Shown: positions 22,682 through 33,183, counted from the first letter of the stretch. The stretch: 64,000 bases of DNA from Kingdonia uniflora (GCA_014058105.1 JACGCM010000669.1:4216001-4280000), one strand, 5' to 3'. Numbers and translations are program-made. Notes: a model not told the origin generated them from the letters alone.

Positions 22682-22888
22682 GAGCCTAATTTGGTAGGAG
22701 ATTAGACATCTCTAATAGACTTGGTTGCTAAACTTCTAAAGAAAGATCCGTTGGAACGTATTGCGTTAGAGGGAATCAAGAGTCATTATTTTTTTGAAGG
22801 GGTGGATTGGGAGACGATTTCAGATTTCTCGAGACCACCTTATATTCCTACTTGTGAAAATATTATAATGGAGGAAAATCGTCTGTGA

Positions 22889-23298
22889 ATTTGTTATCTT
22901 GCAGATGCCATGGAAGATATTGAGATCGGGAAGACTGCCATGGAATGAAGGAACAAAATAAGGACGGTATTTTGGTCGAGGGTTTGAGTAATCCCACATG
23001 AAACATCAGACTTTGTAATTTTGAGTTCATAATTTTTTTCAATAGTGATTATACTATTCTTTGTAAATTGTTTCACTAACTTAATACTGATTTAGCTAGT
23101 CTACGTTCTTTTCTTTGGTTTTACGGGTTATCTTAATTCTTGTGAACATATTTTTCCGATTCAACCTTTATTAATTAATTCAGTTTTGTAGAAAAAAAAT
23201 CGTCTCAGTCCATGCTGTATGGCAGATATTACCCATAAACGTTGATCTCGTGTCTGCGAATCCCTAATTTTGCTAATAGAGCTGATGGCACCGATACT
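22889..23298. other. Spacer between kinase and lipase pseudogenes
   Basis: AT-rich, no gene seen. A 60-residue minus frame at 22894-23076 has no features. The kinase reads rightward and the lipase leftward, so this is a convergent intergenic region. Confidence 0.5.
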
Positions 23299-23476
23299 TC
23301 AAATGCTTGCAAAGTTCTTAACTCCTAACTTAGACACGCTGTTGTAATACTCTGAGTCCTGACTCCTACCTGATATACTTAGGTCTTTCTTCTTGACAAG
23401 ATTGAATACAATACCATTATGGATTCTTTTGGGTTGCAACAAGTCTCCTTCAGTCAACTGCGATACTAGATGTGTT
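23299..23476 (-). pseudogene. SDP1-like lipase, C-terminal remnant
   Basis: A minus-strand open stretch of about 55 codons reads EGDLLQPKRIHNGIVFNLVK and KKDLSISGRSQDSEYYNS and stops at 23299-23301. From memory this matches the tail region of SDP1-type triacylglycerol lipases. It lies on the far side of the LTR element from the SDP1 N-terminal half, in the same orientation and in the right order. That supports one gene split by the insertion. Assignment rests on a short stretch. Confidence 0.6.
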
Positions 23477-23763
23477 CAGGTGTGTTATCCCTACCTTGTG
23501 CCCCGTCACGAGAGATTATGTTGTAGGGATTATTGAGGGAACCTTTGGCGTTGTTGCCTTACTGAATACATATTCGATGACCCCTCACGAGTATCCAGGA
23601 TTATCCGGATGTTGCTCTAGCATCCGAGGTTTTATTCCACTGGCCCACCGCGCCCATGAAGATGGCTTGTGCATGCCGGCCACACGTGCATGTGCGCCGC
23701 ACAGCCTCATTTTCCACTGTACACTGGGCACTGTAGAGGCAGACCCGGGCTGGGCCATGACAG
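23477..23763 (+). repeat. Truncated 5' LTR of Tekay-like element
   Basis: Starts within the LTR at CAGGTGTG and ends CATGACA. Aligns to 27126-27411 with nearly no length change. Confidence 0.88.
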
Positions 23764-23765
23764 AT

Positions 23766-23778
23766 GGTGTCAGAGCTA
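23766..23778 (+). promoter_or_regulatory. Primer binding site (initiator tRNA-Met type)
   Basis: TGGTGTCAGAGCT, two bases after the 5' LTR end. It differs from the usual TGGTATCAGAGCC at two positions. Confidence 0.8.
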
Positions 23779-26577
23779 GGCTTGTTAGGCCTTTGCTAGT
23801 CAGAGCATAGATGGGTTGTGCCTACGTCTCTCAGAGCTGGTCAGAGTTGAGTCGGCTTATCAGATCATGATAGAGCAGATCTGTGTGATGGTTCCCGAGT
23901 TGGAAATACAAAATACCTAGTTGATAGTTGTTATCTTCAGAGCTGAAGTTGCTCCGTACAAATGATCCAAGCACCATTGTGAATGATTGTAGAGCATGTT
24001 GCCTACATGTCAGTTGATATTGGAAGTGAGAGAAAGGCTTCATATCTGAGCGTGAGATTACTCAAGTTATGTGTGCTTTGGACAATGACGCTAAGAGGAA
24101 GGATTAATATTTAAGTTGGACGAGATGATCTATATCATTGGTTGTCTCTATAGCAGATGCTCTATGAAGTGTATTAGTAGAGCGATCTAGCAGGTCGTTG
24201 TTTGTATTTAGTCCACATATGCACTGCGATGTTTAGTAACAGTTATGATCAAGGACGATGCCCCTCAGCAGAGATCGATATGGTCAGCATTTTGTACCGA
24301 GTACTTTCGTGTGGAAGCCGCAAAGCTTGGTTTGGTTGGAATTCCTTAGTTTCTACAGAAGATTGAAGAATCCTGGTTGATACTCATTTTGATTGTCCTG
24401 AATTGGACACAGGGACGTTCCAGAGGTGAACATCATGATTCGATATTAAAGCGGTGTAAAGTAAAAGATGAAGACATGGTTTGGGTTCTAAGTTTGTACA
24501 TAGTGATTTCGTCAGGTAGACGTCGAGGGAAAAGTTTCTCTTGAATACAGGACATGAACTGCGACCCTCAAGATGGATTGTCGCTTGTCCGCAGTTGGTC
24601 CCATAGTTGTACATGATACTGCTTTGCTCACTCAAAGAAGGCAAGTTGCTGAGTGATGCTTGTTCCCTGGCTCCGTAGTTGAGTTTCAAGTTTATCGGCG
24701 TTCTAGTGCTCTATCCAAGTTAATCCATGTGGTTCCACAAGATGGTCCTGGATCATTTTAAGCTCAGAGATTGGTAAAGACTCACATTTCTAAATCGCAG
24801 TAAGTTACGTAGTTGTCGCAGAACAGAGTTGAGCTACAGTCAGTTGTGCAGGTAGTCTCAGACATGATCTCAGATGGATGAATTCTCTAGGATGAAAGAT
24901 CCTGAGCGAAATTAGATGTTAGTCCCCAATTCCTTATCACATGGTGGTTGGCGGTAGGGATCAAAGTTCCCGTGCCTCATTCTTTGTTTGTATTGATGGA
25001 GAGTCTTTAGAAGACCACATCTGAATGATCGGTCAAATTTGGATGCGTTTGTAGAAGGTAGTCCAGAGACAAAGAATGGTTACGCTTGTGTTTAAAGATA
25101 ATTGCGATAGTATGAAGGTTGGTCTTTACGAGTTTGATAGCTATTGGAAGTGGCATGCCAACGAGCTCAGGGCGACATGTGCAGTGACAGTATTTTGTTC
25201 CCGAATTCTGCAAGTACTCATGTTCGACTAGGGATGAAGATATGGAAAAACGCTTCAGCAGTCAGTCAGTTATATGTCATAACTTTGTTCTCGACGGGGA
25301 TGTTGAGCTTATTAAGTGTGGGAAGAGCTGTTAGTTGTGACACAGATGTACGCAGGTTCCAGCATGGGTAATTACCACCAAAGTTTGGCAAGTACAGATG
25401 TCAGTATTAAGTCCTCCTTGGAGAGTAAGGCACGATGGAGTCATCCAAAGTTGAGAAACCTTGGTGATGCCAGAGTAGCAATCACCCTTCCTGCGGCCAA
25501 GTTAGGTACAGATATCATATATCGTTATATTGGTTAGATGATGAGCTACTACGAAGTGGTAGAGCAGAACGTGGCTGCACAGATAGATGTCTCATGGGTT
25601 TTCCAAGTTCGCACCAGACGCCTTTATGGCGAACCTCGATGGTTAGCTGGCGGCAGGGGTAAGAGTTCCCGCGCCTTGGTGGGCTACCACGATGGTTTTG
25701 TTGGTGATAGGGCAGAGTGGTCTGCACCTTGTTGAGAGTATGCTACCTCCTAGGAGCTACCCTCCCTCACCCAAGTAAACAATGAGTACCAGTTCAGCTC
25801 TATACTGGTAAGGCTAGAGTGCCGCATCTTGATGTTGTATCCCAGATGTTCCATAAGAAGGGCAGACGTAGTTGGAAGACCTTTGCAGAGTTAGTTGAAA
25901 GGGTAGTCAGGCAGTTTCAGAGCCCGACATGTGTTCCATAGCAGATGGGGGGAGTTTACCCCTGGGTTTTTAGAAGACTTGCTCCTTACCACTCGCAGAA
26001 GTAGAGTGTAGTTTGAAGACGAGATTTATAGAAGATTGAACTCTCGAGCAGCAAAGGCATTGTGCGACTCGAAAAAAAAGCGTACCGGTGTGACTCGAAA
26101 GGGAGTGCATCTTTTAGATAGGATTGCAGATATCCTCGTCGGGCTGTCCGGAGGAGACACCTGGTTTGTCAAGTAGAGCGACATTCTAAATATGTGTCAG
26201 GGGAGAAGGTACTTTGCAAGAGGCTGCAGCGCATTTCAAAGGGCGCGATACAAGGAAGCACCACCCTTATATTTATCAGGAGGCTAAAGGCCGTTAAACA
26301 GTATCTAGATGAAAAGGCAAACTCCAGAGTTTGAATGAAGATTCAATCACCGATGTACTTCAGTTAGAAAGGCCGAAGAACAAGGTTCAGTCGTGAATAC
26401 TACAGTTGTCAGTATCGAGACTAGCAGCTGGGTTCAGTATCTGCTAGTCCAGAAGAAAATATAGTACTCTAAACTAAGTGTGCAAGAATTGTTAGTTTCT
26501 TGAAGATGCAGAAGATTGAATCTTTGCAGGGCCGTATTGAAGAAAAGTTCTCAACGAGGACGTCGAGATTATTTTAA
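23779..26577 (+). other. Interior of Tekay-like element, no recognisable coding domain
   Basis: All frames are broken every 30-100 codons and none shows RT, integrase or gag motifs. 25285-25343 is an imperfect second copy of the sequence just upstream of the 3' LTR (26549-26594), including the purine tract and TGTGAC. The segment near 24945-25000 also resembles 25640-25690 (GGCGGTAGGG ... GTTCCCG), so the interior has been rearranged. Confidence 0.55.
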
Positions 26578-26588
26578 GTGCGGGAGGG
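26578..26588 (+). promoter_or_regulatory. Polypurine tract of Tekay-like element
   Basis: GTGCGGGAGGG directly abuts TGTGACGCCC of the 3' LTR. Confidence 0.8.
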
Positions 26589-27411
26589 TGTGACGCCCTA
26601 CCGAACGCCAGGAAAATCTACCTGAGCGTTTTAAGTTCTGACCTTGGATATATGTTCTCTAGACCCTAATATAGCTGCACGCCAAGTTTCGTCAGAATCG
26701 AAATTGATTAAGGTGGCGAGAAGGGCCAGTACGCTTCGTCTCTAGTTTTAACATTTCCTTTTGGAAACTTGCTATTTACTTAGTAGCTATATTAAGGAGG
26801 AACCTTGGTCCAAAGCTCCCCATGACTTAAAAAGCTTTATAGCTTGGTCATCTTGGACCCCGGCTCATGGGATATCTACAAGGGATAGTTATAAGTTCTC
26901 CTTGGTCTAGGGAAAGCCCAAAGACATTACCTCGCAATGCGGGACACTTTTACAGATAGGGCTTGTATATGGCACCACTATGCCGTCATTATGCCCCGCG
27001 AGCCAATCGCGACGCACCGCCCCTGTAAATGGACTGTGTAATCAGTTCAGGCTCATCGCCCCTTGAGATATACATGTCCCATATCTGGAACCCAGCATAT
27101 TGAGTTATCTTGATCCGTTATAGGACAGGTGTGCTATCAGTACCTCATGCCCCATCACGAGAGATTACGCTGTAGTGATTATTGAGGGAACCTTCAGCGT
27201 TGTTGCCTTACCGAATAGATATTCGATGACCCCTCACGAGTATCCAGGATTATCCGGATGTTGCTCTAGCATCCGTGATTCTATTCCACTGGCACGCCGC
27301 GCCTGTGAAGATGGCTTATCCATGCCGGCCGCATGTGCATGCCGGCTTCCCGGCCTCATATTCCGTTGTGCTCCGGGCACTGTAGAAATAGACCCGGGCT
27401 GGGCCATGACA
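26589..27411 (+). repeat. 3' LTR of Tekay-like element (823 bp)
   Basis: Complete LTR with TG...CA ends. The last 286 bp match 23477-23763. It ends inside an SDP1 codon run (FEAQKLMAN on the minus strand). Confidence 0.88.
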
Positions 27412-28453
27412 TTAGCCATCAGCTTTTGGGCCTCAAACAGCCCAGGGAATGTGCAAGAAGCTGTTACTGCACTCCATACAACAACATGAGGCGATGTCAA
27501 GTAGTTTAGGCATCTGGGAGGTTCATGCTTCCTTGGGGAACAAACAGTAATCCCGAGAACACGCCCTGTCATGTCGTATACCTCTTGGAACGTTAAATTA
27601 CTGGTGAGATGCCTCAATGGCATCTATAATTACCTAATCCCGTAAGCTGTCCCTTGTGTCTTAACTTTCTTAACAACCGTAAAGATACCATCCATTTGAT
27701 CGAAGAATTTTAACGAGTGCCAAGAATCTTTGAAGAAGCTTTGTAGCTCAGGCCAAAACCGTGTTGCGACAACAGAACACATGATGGATCCTACACTAGA
27801 TCCAGTTATAATTTGAGGCAAAAGATTATGCTCCACCAATGTCTTCACAACACCTACATGAAAAGATCCAAGGGATGCACCACCTCTAGCAACGTTGTCC
27901 TCCAAAACACATGCCTAGTCTCATGCATGAAAGTAAACTTTTCTTCCAAAAGTAACTCCTCAGTGTCCGAATCACAAACCATCCTTAGCTGCATTGAGAC
28001 CTCATCGATAGATCCCCACGCAAACTAAATATAATATATCTTAGGCAACCCTCTTGACGATGATGACGAAGCTCCTGGAGCTTGTTCCTTACCAGCTCCT
28101 CATCATAAAACTCTAACTCGTTCATCTTTGGTGTTTCGCAGCATGATCCCATTCCTCATACATCAAAGTAGTTTTCATCATATTTCCCCAAAGCTTCCTT
28201 GCGATAAGCAAATTCTGCCCATAGTTTAACATTAGTTTACCACTTCAGTAGAAATGTTGTGGATTCCTAGGGTGATAATCGGCATAACCATATCTCCAAT
28301 CCTACAAAACAACTACCACAACAGGCAGAAGATTTGTTCCCTAAACTGCGGCATCGATCGGGATAACAAGATCCTTAACACAATCGTCCGCTCCACAATT
28401 GTCGAAGGACCGATCGAGAATGCATCAACCGTAGCTTCATTACTAATATCCAT
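27412..28453 (-). pseudogene. SDP1-like triacylglycerol lipase, N-terminal and patatin half
   Basis: SDP1 hydrolyses oil-body triacylglycerol at seed germination. The ATG at 28453 opens [20 protein letters not shown], the SDP1 N-terminus, followed by stops and shifts. Then come [12 protein letters not shown] and [20 protein letters not shown] (about 28060-28170), [20 protein letters not shown] (about 27920-27990), and the patatin-like domain: [14 protein letters not shown] (oxyanion loop) and GSSVG, the GXSXG nucleophile motif, near 27790-27880. After a frameshift near 27630 comes [20 protein letters not shown] to [20 protein letters not shown]. The LTR element starts next. The segment with the catalytic Asp (DG motif) is missing from the window. 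Confidence 0.93.
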
Positions 28454-28737
28454 ATATACAATCAAATTACACCAAACTCAAAACCCCAGTATCCAATTTT
28501 CAACAAGCACACAACCCAATCAATCTTCCCCTCAAACACAGAATTGGGGTTCCCTAAAAGTATGAATAAATAAAAGGGGTATCTTCTCTTATAGTTTTAG
28601 CTAATAAAAAGCATAACTTTACACCATCCCTTCATCCATCTCAAAATTGAGAACAAGGGTATTGTAATTGAACCTAAAGTCTTCCACCTTAATTCCTTAA
28701 GATGAGTCTCTTCTCCAAGATAGTTATACAATGAAGA

Positions 28738-28769
28738 CCAAGGCTCCTTTTTATAGAAGGAGTCCTTGG
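28738..28769 (-). promoter_or_regulatory. TATA box within an inverted repeat, minus strand
   Basis: CCAAGGCTCCTT and AAGGAGTCCTTGG face each other around TTTATAG. The minus strand reads CTATAAAAAGGAG. It is about 285 bp upstream of the SDP1 ATG, so it could be that promoter. The same TATA-in-hairpin layout occurs in the Athila LTR (1271-1291), so an old LTR is the alternative. Confidence 0.45.
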
Positions 28770-29556
28770 GGTTTCCTTTTTCGTGGCAGAATAATTATAT
28801 TTTTACCCTCCTATTGAACGACTTAAATAATCTAGCAACTAATTAATTTTTTACACATCCCGAAGCACCAACTCCAAAAAGTGGACCTAGGAGGCCACCG
28901 CCGACCCGCAAATGCCAATTGGTTAGACGCATCAAACCTGCAATCGCGGGTTTGTAAAGGCCTCTTAGGCTCTATTTCTCTAGGTTCTTTCTTAAGTCTT
29001 CTCTTGATGTAATTTGGCGCAGAATCTTTAGTAGCTTTTTTCCAACATATTTTATAGCCTGAGAAGGTCTAGTTTATGATTTTCTGAGCTTTTATCTGCT
29101 AAATTTGGCCAGTGTTTAGATATGGCTTGATAAGGGCTTCTGATCATTAATTATCTTCATTAATAATAAAGCTCTTGAGCACACTTTTCTAAGTCTTGGT
29201 GTAGAATCCTCTCATAGACTTTTTTTATGTCTTCCTATTGTGTGTTTTACTCTTGAACTTATGATCTGGAAAAATAGTAATCTTGGCATACAATCATTAG
29301 TTAAGACATTTTAGAACTGCAAAGTGACTGTTTTAGGGGATATAAAATGTAAGATTCTAATGCTTATCAGAGGGTATGAGACGATAGGGAATAGATAGAA
29401 GATCAGGGGAGCATGAGATGAGGAGAAAAAGAAAGATAGCTCAGCTTAGATTGTTATAATGAAGATGGTAAGAAATGTAAATGTTTTGGTGGGGCATTAG
29501 TTTGTGAAGTACTTTGTGGGGACAAAGGTGCCATTTAGTTGCTAACAAAGCCGAAA

Positions 29557-29655
29557 AGGACAAAATATATGCTTGTTTTTTTAATGTGCTAAGTGATAGA
29601 CCAAAAGACAAAATATATGCTTGTTTTTTGTATGTGCTAAGTGATAGACCAAATT
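29557..29655. repeat. Tandem duplication of about 53 bp
   Basis: GACAAAATATATGCTTG through GTGCTAAGTGATAGACCAAA occurs twice in a row with a few changes. Confidence 0.85.
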
Positions 29656-29741
29656 AAGCCGTTACCAATGAAGCCATTACAAAATAGCAAGATCAAACCG
29701 TTACACAATCAATTCAAAGATTATCAAATATATAAATTGTA

Positions 29742-30037
29742 ACGTCCATCATTAAGGATAATAATGGTCGTCAAATGGTTATATTGTAAGACCTATAAAT
29801 AGGACCAGAGAATTCCAGATGAAGGACGGATGAATGCTCACTGAACACTCTATTGAGAATATCTTTTGTAATAGCTAGAAATCCTCAATTAAATCTCTCT
29901 ATATGTTTAAAATACTTAAGAGAGGTTGTGGTTTTTAACCTATTTAAAGATTTTCCACGCAAAACTTTGTGCTAATTGTTATTCATCATTTACTAGTCGC
30001 TATGAATATCTTTAGATCACAAAATTAGGCTATTACA
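29742..30037 (+). repeat. 5' LTR of element A, 3' portion
   Basis: Ends GGCTATTACA at 30037, followed by the primer site. The TATA box CTATAAATAG is at 29793-29802. The block TTTTTAACCTATTTAAAGATTTTCCACGC (29934-29962, here named only by its ends) recurs in diverged, inverted form in element C's LTR at about 52376-52405. The LTR start lies further left but no TG boundary is convincing. Confidence 0.65.
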
Positions 30038-30057
30038 TTTAACGCCGTCTGTGGGAA
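30038..30057 (+). promoter_or_regulatory. Primer binding site of element A
   Basis: TTTAACGCCGTCTGTGGGAA right after the LTR end. It differs by two bases from the TTTGGCGCCGTCTGTGGGAA commonly seen in Tat-lineage elements. Confidence 0.8.
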
Positions 30058-30109
30058 CAAAGTTCTCAAACTCATTATCTCATAAAATAGCTGATTATCT
30101 CTCTACGAA

Positions 30110-30480
30110 ATGATGCTTCCAGACCAAAGTACGCAAATTTATCCAGGAGAAGGATACTGGCAGAATTGTGGGCCAATCTAAACTCTGAAATCAAAAGGCG
30201 AGCCGCTCTGGAGCAGCAGCTGGCAAGCGTACAAGACACGTTGAAGGTTCTGCTGAGTCAACAGATCGTGGCCCAGATGAACAAAGGCGTGCTACCAGCT
30301 GCTTCGCGGGTTTTTGTTCTCGACAAGATAGGTTCCCATACAAACAATCTGGGTGGTGAAGTTCGATCTAATCATAAGCAACATGTGGGAGAGCCCGCTC
30401 TGATACAAGAAGTCCACCAAGAAGTTGTTAGAGGTCTTGCTGGAGTCAGATAAGAAAAAGAGGCACCCCGAGAAAGAGTT
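30110..30480 (+). pseudogene. Element A gag, N-terminal fragment
   Basis: ATG at 30110 opens MMLPDQSTQIY with a stop about 24 codons later. A second frame from about 30163 gives LWANLNSEIKRRAALEQQLA and VQDTLKVLLSQQIV, a coiled-coil start typical of Tat gag. It stops near 30451. Central gag, protease and most of RT are deleted before the RT end resumes near 30600. Confidence 0.65.
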
Positions 30481-30589
30481 CATATTTTTGCATGTGATTG
30501 GCTAAGTGAAGGTAGTGGCGATTACAACCCTTGCTAGAATATGATTAGCAAATTCTTATGATCAGTAAATTCCTGGGACAATGAGTTCG

Positions 30590-30892
30590 GGGTCTAATTA
30601 GGCAAATTCTTAGGAAATTTTATCAACAAGCAAGGCGTAGAGGCTGATCCAGGTTGTATTCGTGTACTATTATCTATGCCTTCGCCAAAGACAAAGAAAG
30701 ATGTACAGAAACTAGCTGACAAGATAGTAGCAATTAATCATTTTATCTTTAAGTCCTCAGATCGATGACGATGGTTATTCGACATATTGCGCGAAGCGAC
30801 AAAGAAAAAAAAGCCTAAAAAAGATCTTGAGATCGAGTGGGCTGCAGAATGTGAAGTAGCTTTTCAGGAACTAAAACATTATTTGGGAAAGC
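30590..30892 (+). pseudogene. Element A reverse transcriptase C-terminal part
   Basis: Reads FLGNFINKQGVEADPGCIR, LLSMPSPKTKKDVQKLADKI, INHFIFKSSDR, then after a stop EWAAECEVAFQELKHYL, the RT connection region of Tat elements. It ends at the AAAGC target site (30888-30892) where B inserted. The reading resumes at 44253 in element A's RNase H. Confidence 0.85.
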
Positions 30893-31630
30893 TATATGGG
30901 CCTAACTTCGTAACGAGGGGAAGTCGGCTCTTACACCACGGGGTTCAATCTTCAATCAAAGGAATACAAGTACATAATCTAGAATGCGAATAATCTATAG
31001 ACAATTTACTTGCGTGGAGGCCTGGAATGTGACTCTCCATGACCTCTGATAAGGATTTTTAAGAATGTTTATATTTCTGTCGAGTAGTCGAAGGTTTGAG
31101 TACTGGGTTTTTACAGGGTGGTCGAAGGTAAACTGTAAAGGGATTGGGGAGAGATTTTTTGTAACCCCTCCTTGGTTCCCCGTCTCTCCTATTTATAGAA
31201 CATAGGAAGGGCTGAGTCACCAAGGTAAGGTTACATTGCAAGGTACCCCATCCGGATATCCCAGAGTGGGTATGAGCACTGAAAATGTTAGAACTGTCAC
31301 TGTAATAGTTATTGGGTTTGTCTCTGTACTTTGATACTGTAGCAGTGGTTGGACCTATCATTGTAGCTGCAAGGACCAACAACTACACAGTCTTATCTAA
31401 TGAGATGGTTGTTTGTCCTATCATACTTTGACCATGTGCAGATATGGTCAAAGTATTTTTGCTGCTATGTGGAGTTTATCTTTGAAGCTTGTTCAGAGTC
31501 GAGGCTTCGTCTTCGGATAGTATTTGGGAGGCTTGTTTGGGGATTGACTGAACTTTGAGACATTCGAGTAGGCTTCGAAGTAGCCTTCAAGTGCCTGACT
31601 GGGGTAGAAGGCTGTGAGTAGGCTACTACA
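30893..31630 (-). repeat. Element B 3' LTR (738 bp)
   Basis: Aligns to 43514-44247. The left end reads TATATGGGCC where the other copy has TGTAGGAGAC, so its terminal TG is mutated to TA. It ends ACTACA. On the element strand a TATA box (CTATAAATAGG, plus-strand 31189-31199) is visible. The ORFs across it are chance frames. Confidence 0.93.
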
Positions 31631-31646
31631 TTCACCTCCTCTCAGC
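31631..31646 (-). promoter_or_regulatory. Element B polypurine tract
   Basis: The minus strand reads GCTGAGAGGAGGTGAA just upstream of the 3' LTR. Confidence 0.78.
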
Positions 31647-31884
31647 GAAGGTCTTGAAAATAGGCGTAGAGGCATTTACTGAGAAAACTGTTTAGCCTTG
31701 GAAGTTAAACGGTTTGACTGCTGGTTTTCAGGTAGGTAATAAAAGAGGGTAATAAAGTGATGTTTGTGGTTATAGGGTAATAAATAAAATGAGGCTATAT
31801 GTATTGGTTATGGGGGGTGGAATACTGTGTGTTCTTCTTTTGTTTTATTCTCTTTTCTTTCTGTTGTATTTCATGAAAAACTTT

Positions 31885-32169
31885 ATGGATACCATACCGA
31901 GAACTCGCTACCAAAAAAGGATGGGATTCGCTCGAGATTGCCGCATAGGGAGAAAGGCTTCTGAATTGCATGTGAAGTTCTTTGGTATTTCGAATGGGAT
32001 ATGCCTGAACTGGTAGAGCTAGGGGCCGGAGATCCCATCAGCGGGGAGCCTTACGCTAACTTTTGGGGGCAACTGAAGTACCACTTAATGACTGCTGAGA
32101 AATGCTACCTCTACCTGTCGGCTCTGGCCAAGTGTCTCATTCGTGCTGAAGAGGAGATGGAGGAGTAAG
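31885..32169 (+). pseudogene. Element B antisense small ORF, copy 1
   Basis: ATG at 31885 opens MDTIPRTRYQKRMGFARD and ASELHVKFFG. A one-base shift near 31980 continues into YFEWDMPELVELGAGDPISG and KYHLMTAEKCYLYLSALAKC, stopping at TAA 32167-32169. About 95 residues, no known domain. It resembles the second copy at 32818 and the element C ORF at 55808 in layout: a basic start, then FG, Glu-rich centre, Trp-x-x-x-(Leu/Ile/Phe), long hydrophobic tail. Function unknown. Confidence 0.5.
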
Positions 32170-32817
32170 TCCCGGCAAATGGAGCTGGACCATCTGAAAA
32201 TAGGGCAGGCTCTTCTTGAGGCAGTGGTAAAGGTGGTGGTAATAGTGCAGGGTTTTTTTTTGTATTGTAGGGTTGTATTTAAGAGGATTGTATTTTTACA
32301 GTGGTTTGAATGTATTGTTGTTTTGTTATTGTATCTGGTGGAATGGAATAAGAATAATATTTTGCTGCAGATGTGGGTGTTTGTAACTGATAGGCATTGG
32401 AAACGAATAGACTTGTAGGCATGATAGAAAATTTATCCCATCGAATGTTAACGGTAGTAATAATTATTGTTAGAAAAAGTGACCTCGAAGTATAGTAATA
32501 TGATCGAAGATAATTGACCCTGTATTAATCCGATCTCAGTGAGGGGGTGTGGGTCGAAGTGTGAGGGGGTCGATGGTCCGATACTGGGGAGTTGGCCAAT
32601 TGCATGTCCTCGTAAATGGTATTTGAATGCGCATGCAGATGAAACTGTTACGTCTAGCAAGTTGTAGAGGTTAGACTGTTGATTTTTCAAGAAGGGAAAT
32701 TGAAGATAGTAATTAATGCAGGTTGGGAAGAGGAAAAGTTTAAGTGTACCTTAATGTATAAAATGGGGTTCTGTGAGGAGGATTTCTCATATCTCTTCCT
32801 TCTTCTTCTGAATATAA

Positions 32818-33183
32818 TGTCTGTATCTTCGTCCAACGGCGGTTCGTCCAATGGCAGTTCTTCCAATGGCAATTCTTCCAAGACCATGTATGAAAACCGG
32901 GTTGCGGCAAAAGTAATTCAGGAATAAGAGAAGACGCTGGAACTGCGGCGGAGGTTTCTTATCAATCAGAACATCGATGCAAAGATGTCGGGCCTGTTTA
33001 AAGTAGAATCTGGGGAACCTATTGCTGGGATGTCTCTTGCATATTGGTCGAGGATTTTTCAAATGATGGGTCCGTTTTCGGGCCATCGGTTGTTTTTGCT
33101 GGAATCATTTGTATAGGAGATGGTAGAGTAGGATGCTGCTGCTGTTGAGGCTGGAAGCGTGGAGAAGCGTCCTGATGATTAAT
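32818..33183 (+). pseudogene. Element B antisense small ORF, copy 2
   Basis: Opens MSVSSSNGGSSNGSSSNG, a low-complexity Ser/Gly/Asn start built from a repeated 12-bp unit. It continues YENRVAAKVIQ, stop, EKTLELRRRFLINQNIDAKM, GLFKVESGEPIAGMSLAYWS and FSGHRLFLLESFV. The VESGEPIAGMSLAYW part lines up with GAGDPISGEPYANFW of copy 1, so the small gene has been duplicated within this element. Three stops are in frame. Confidence 0.5.

Larger units (their letters stand above)
19262..22888 (+). pseudogene. AGC VIII (OXI1-like) protein kinase, split by a copia element
   Basis: Three stretches fit one plant AGC kinase. A 5' exon remnant near 19286-19330 reads SYCPGGDL. After an intron ending TTTTTTTCAG at about 19466 comes the catalytic core (EIVLALEYLHGLNIVYRDLK, where HRD is YRD, and VDFNIC in place of DFD/DFG: the metal-binding Asp-Phe-Asp is DFN). 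Next are VGTEHYISPKILL and YEMLYGKHSFSGNTPKE (19785-19955). The copia element follows. The frame resumes at 22682 with LVAKLLKKDPLERIALEGIK and FFEGVDWETISDFSRPPYIP, stopping at 22886-22888. An in-frame stop replaces the second Trp of the conserved WW (about 19855). A further stop lies near 22705. Confidence 0.88.
23477..27411 (+). mobile_element. Tekay-like Ty3/gypsy LTR element, non-coding interior, left LTR truncated
   Basis: The 3' LTR 26589-27411 starts TGTGACGCCC and ends CATGACA. The 5' LTR keeps only its last 287 bp (23477-23763), matching 27126-27411. The primer site TGGTGTCAGAGCT follows. TGTGACGCCC after a GTGCGGGAGGG tract is typical of the Del/Tekay chromoviruses. I cannot recognise gag or pol in the 2.8-kb interior, so it is a very decayed or LARD-like derivative. 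It interrupts an SDP1-like gene. No target duplication can be tested because the left end is missing. Confidence 0.8.
28454..29741. other. Upstream region of the SDP1 pseudogene and spacer
   Basis: No ORF is supported. On the minus strand 28738-28769 holds a TATA box in a hairpin (own entry). 29560-29655 has a duplication of about 53 bp. 28860-29550 shows nothing. The left edge of Tat element A's 5' LTR must lie in or near the right part of this stretch but could not be placed. Confidence 0.45.

Noticed and set aside
23472..23810. Plus-strand 112-residue ORF, with a relative at 27175-27489
   Set aside because: These are LTR sequence of the Tekay-like element, duplicated because LTRs are duplicated.
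28254..28565. Plus-strand 103-residue ORF
   Set aside because: Opposite the SDP1 N-terminus ([16 protein letters not shown] on the minus strand), which explains the region.
29867..29876. TGTAATAGCT as left edge of element A's 5' LTR
   Set aside because: It mirrors the LTR end GGCTATTACA but lies downstream of the TATA box at 29793, which must be inside the LTR.
31059..31382. Minus-strand 107-residue ORF, relative at 43856-44068
   Set aside because: Inside the LTRs of element B; no family motif.
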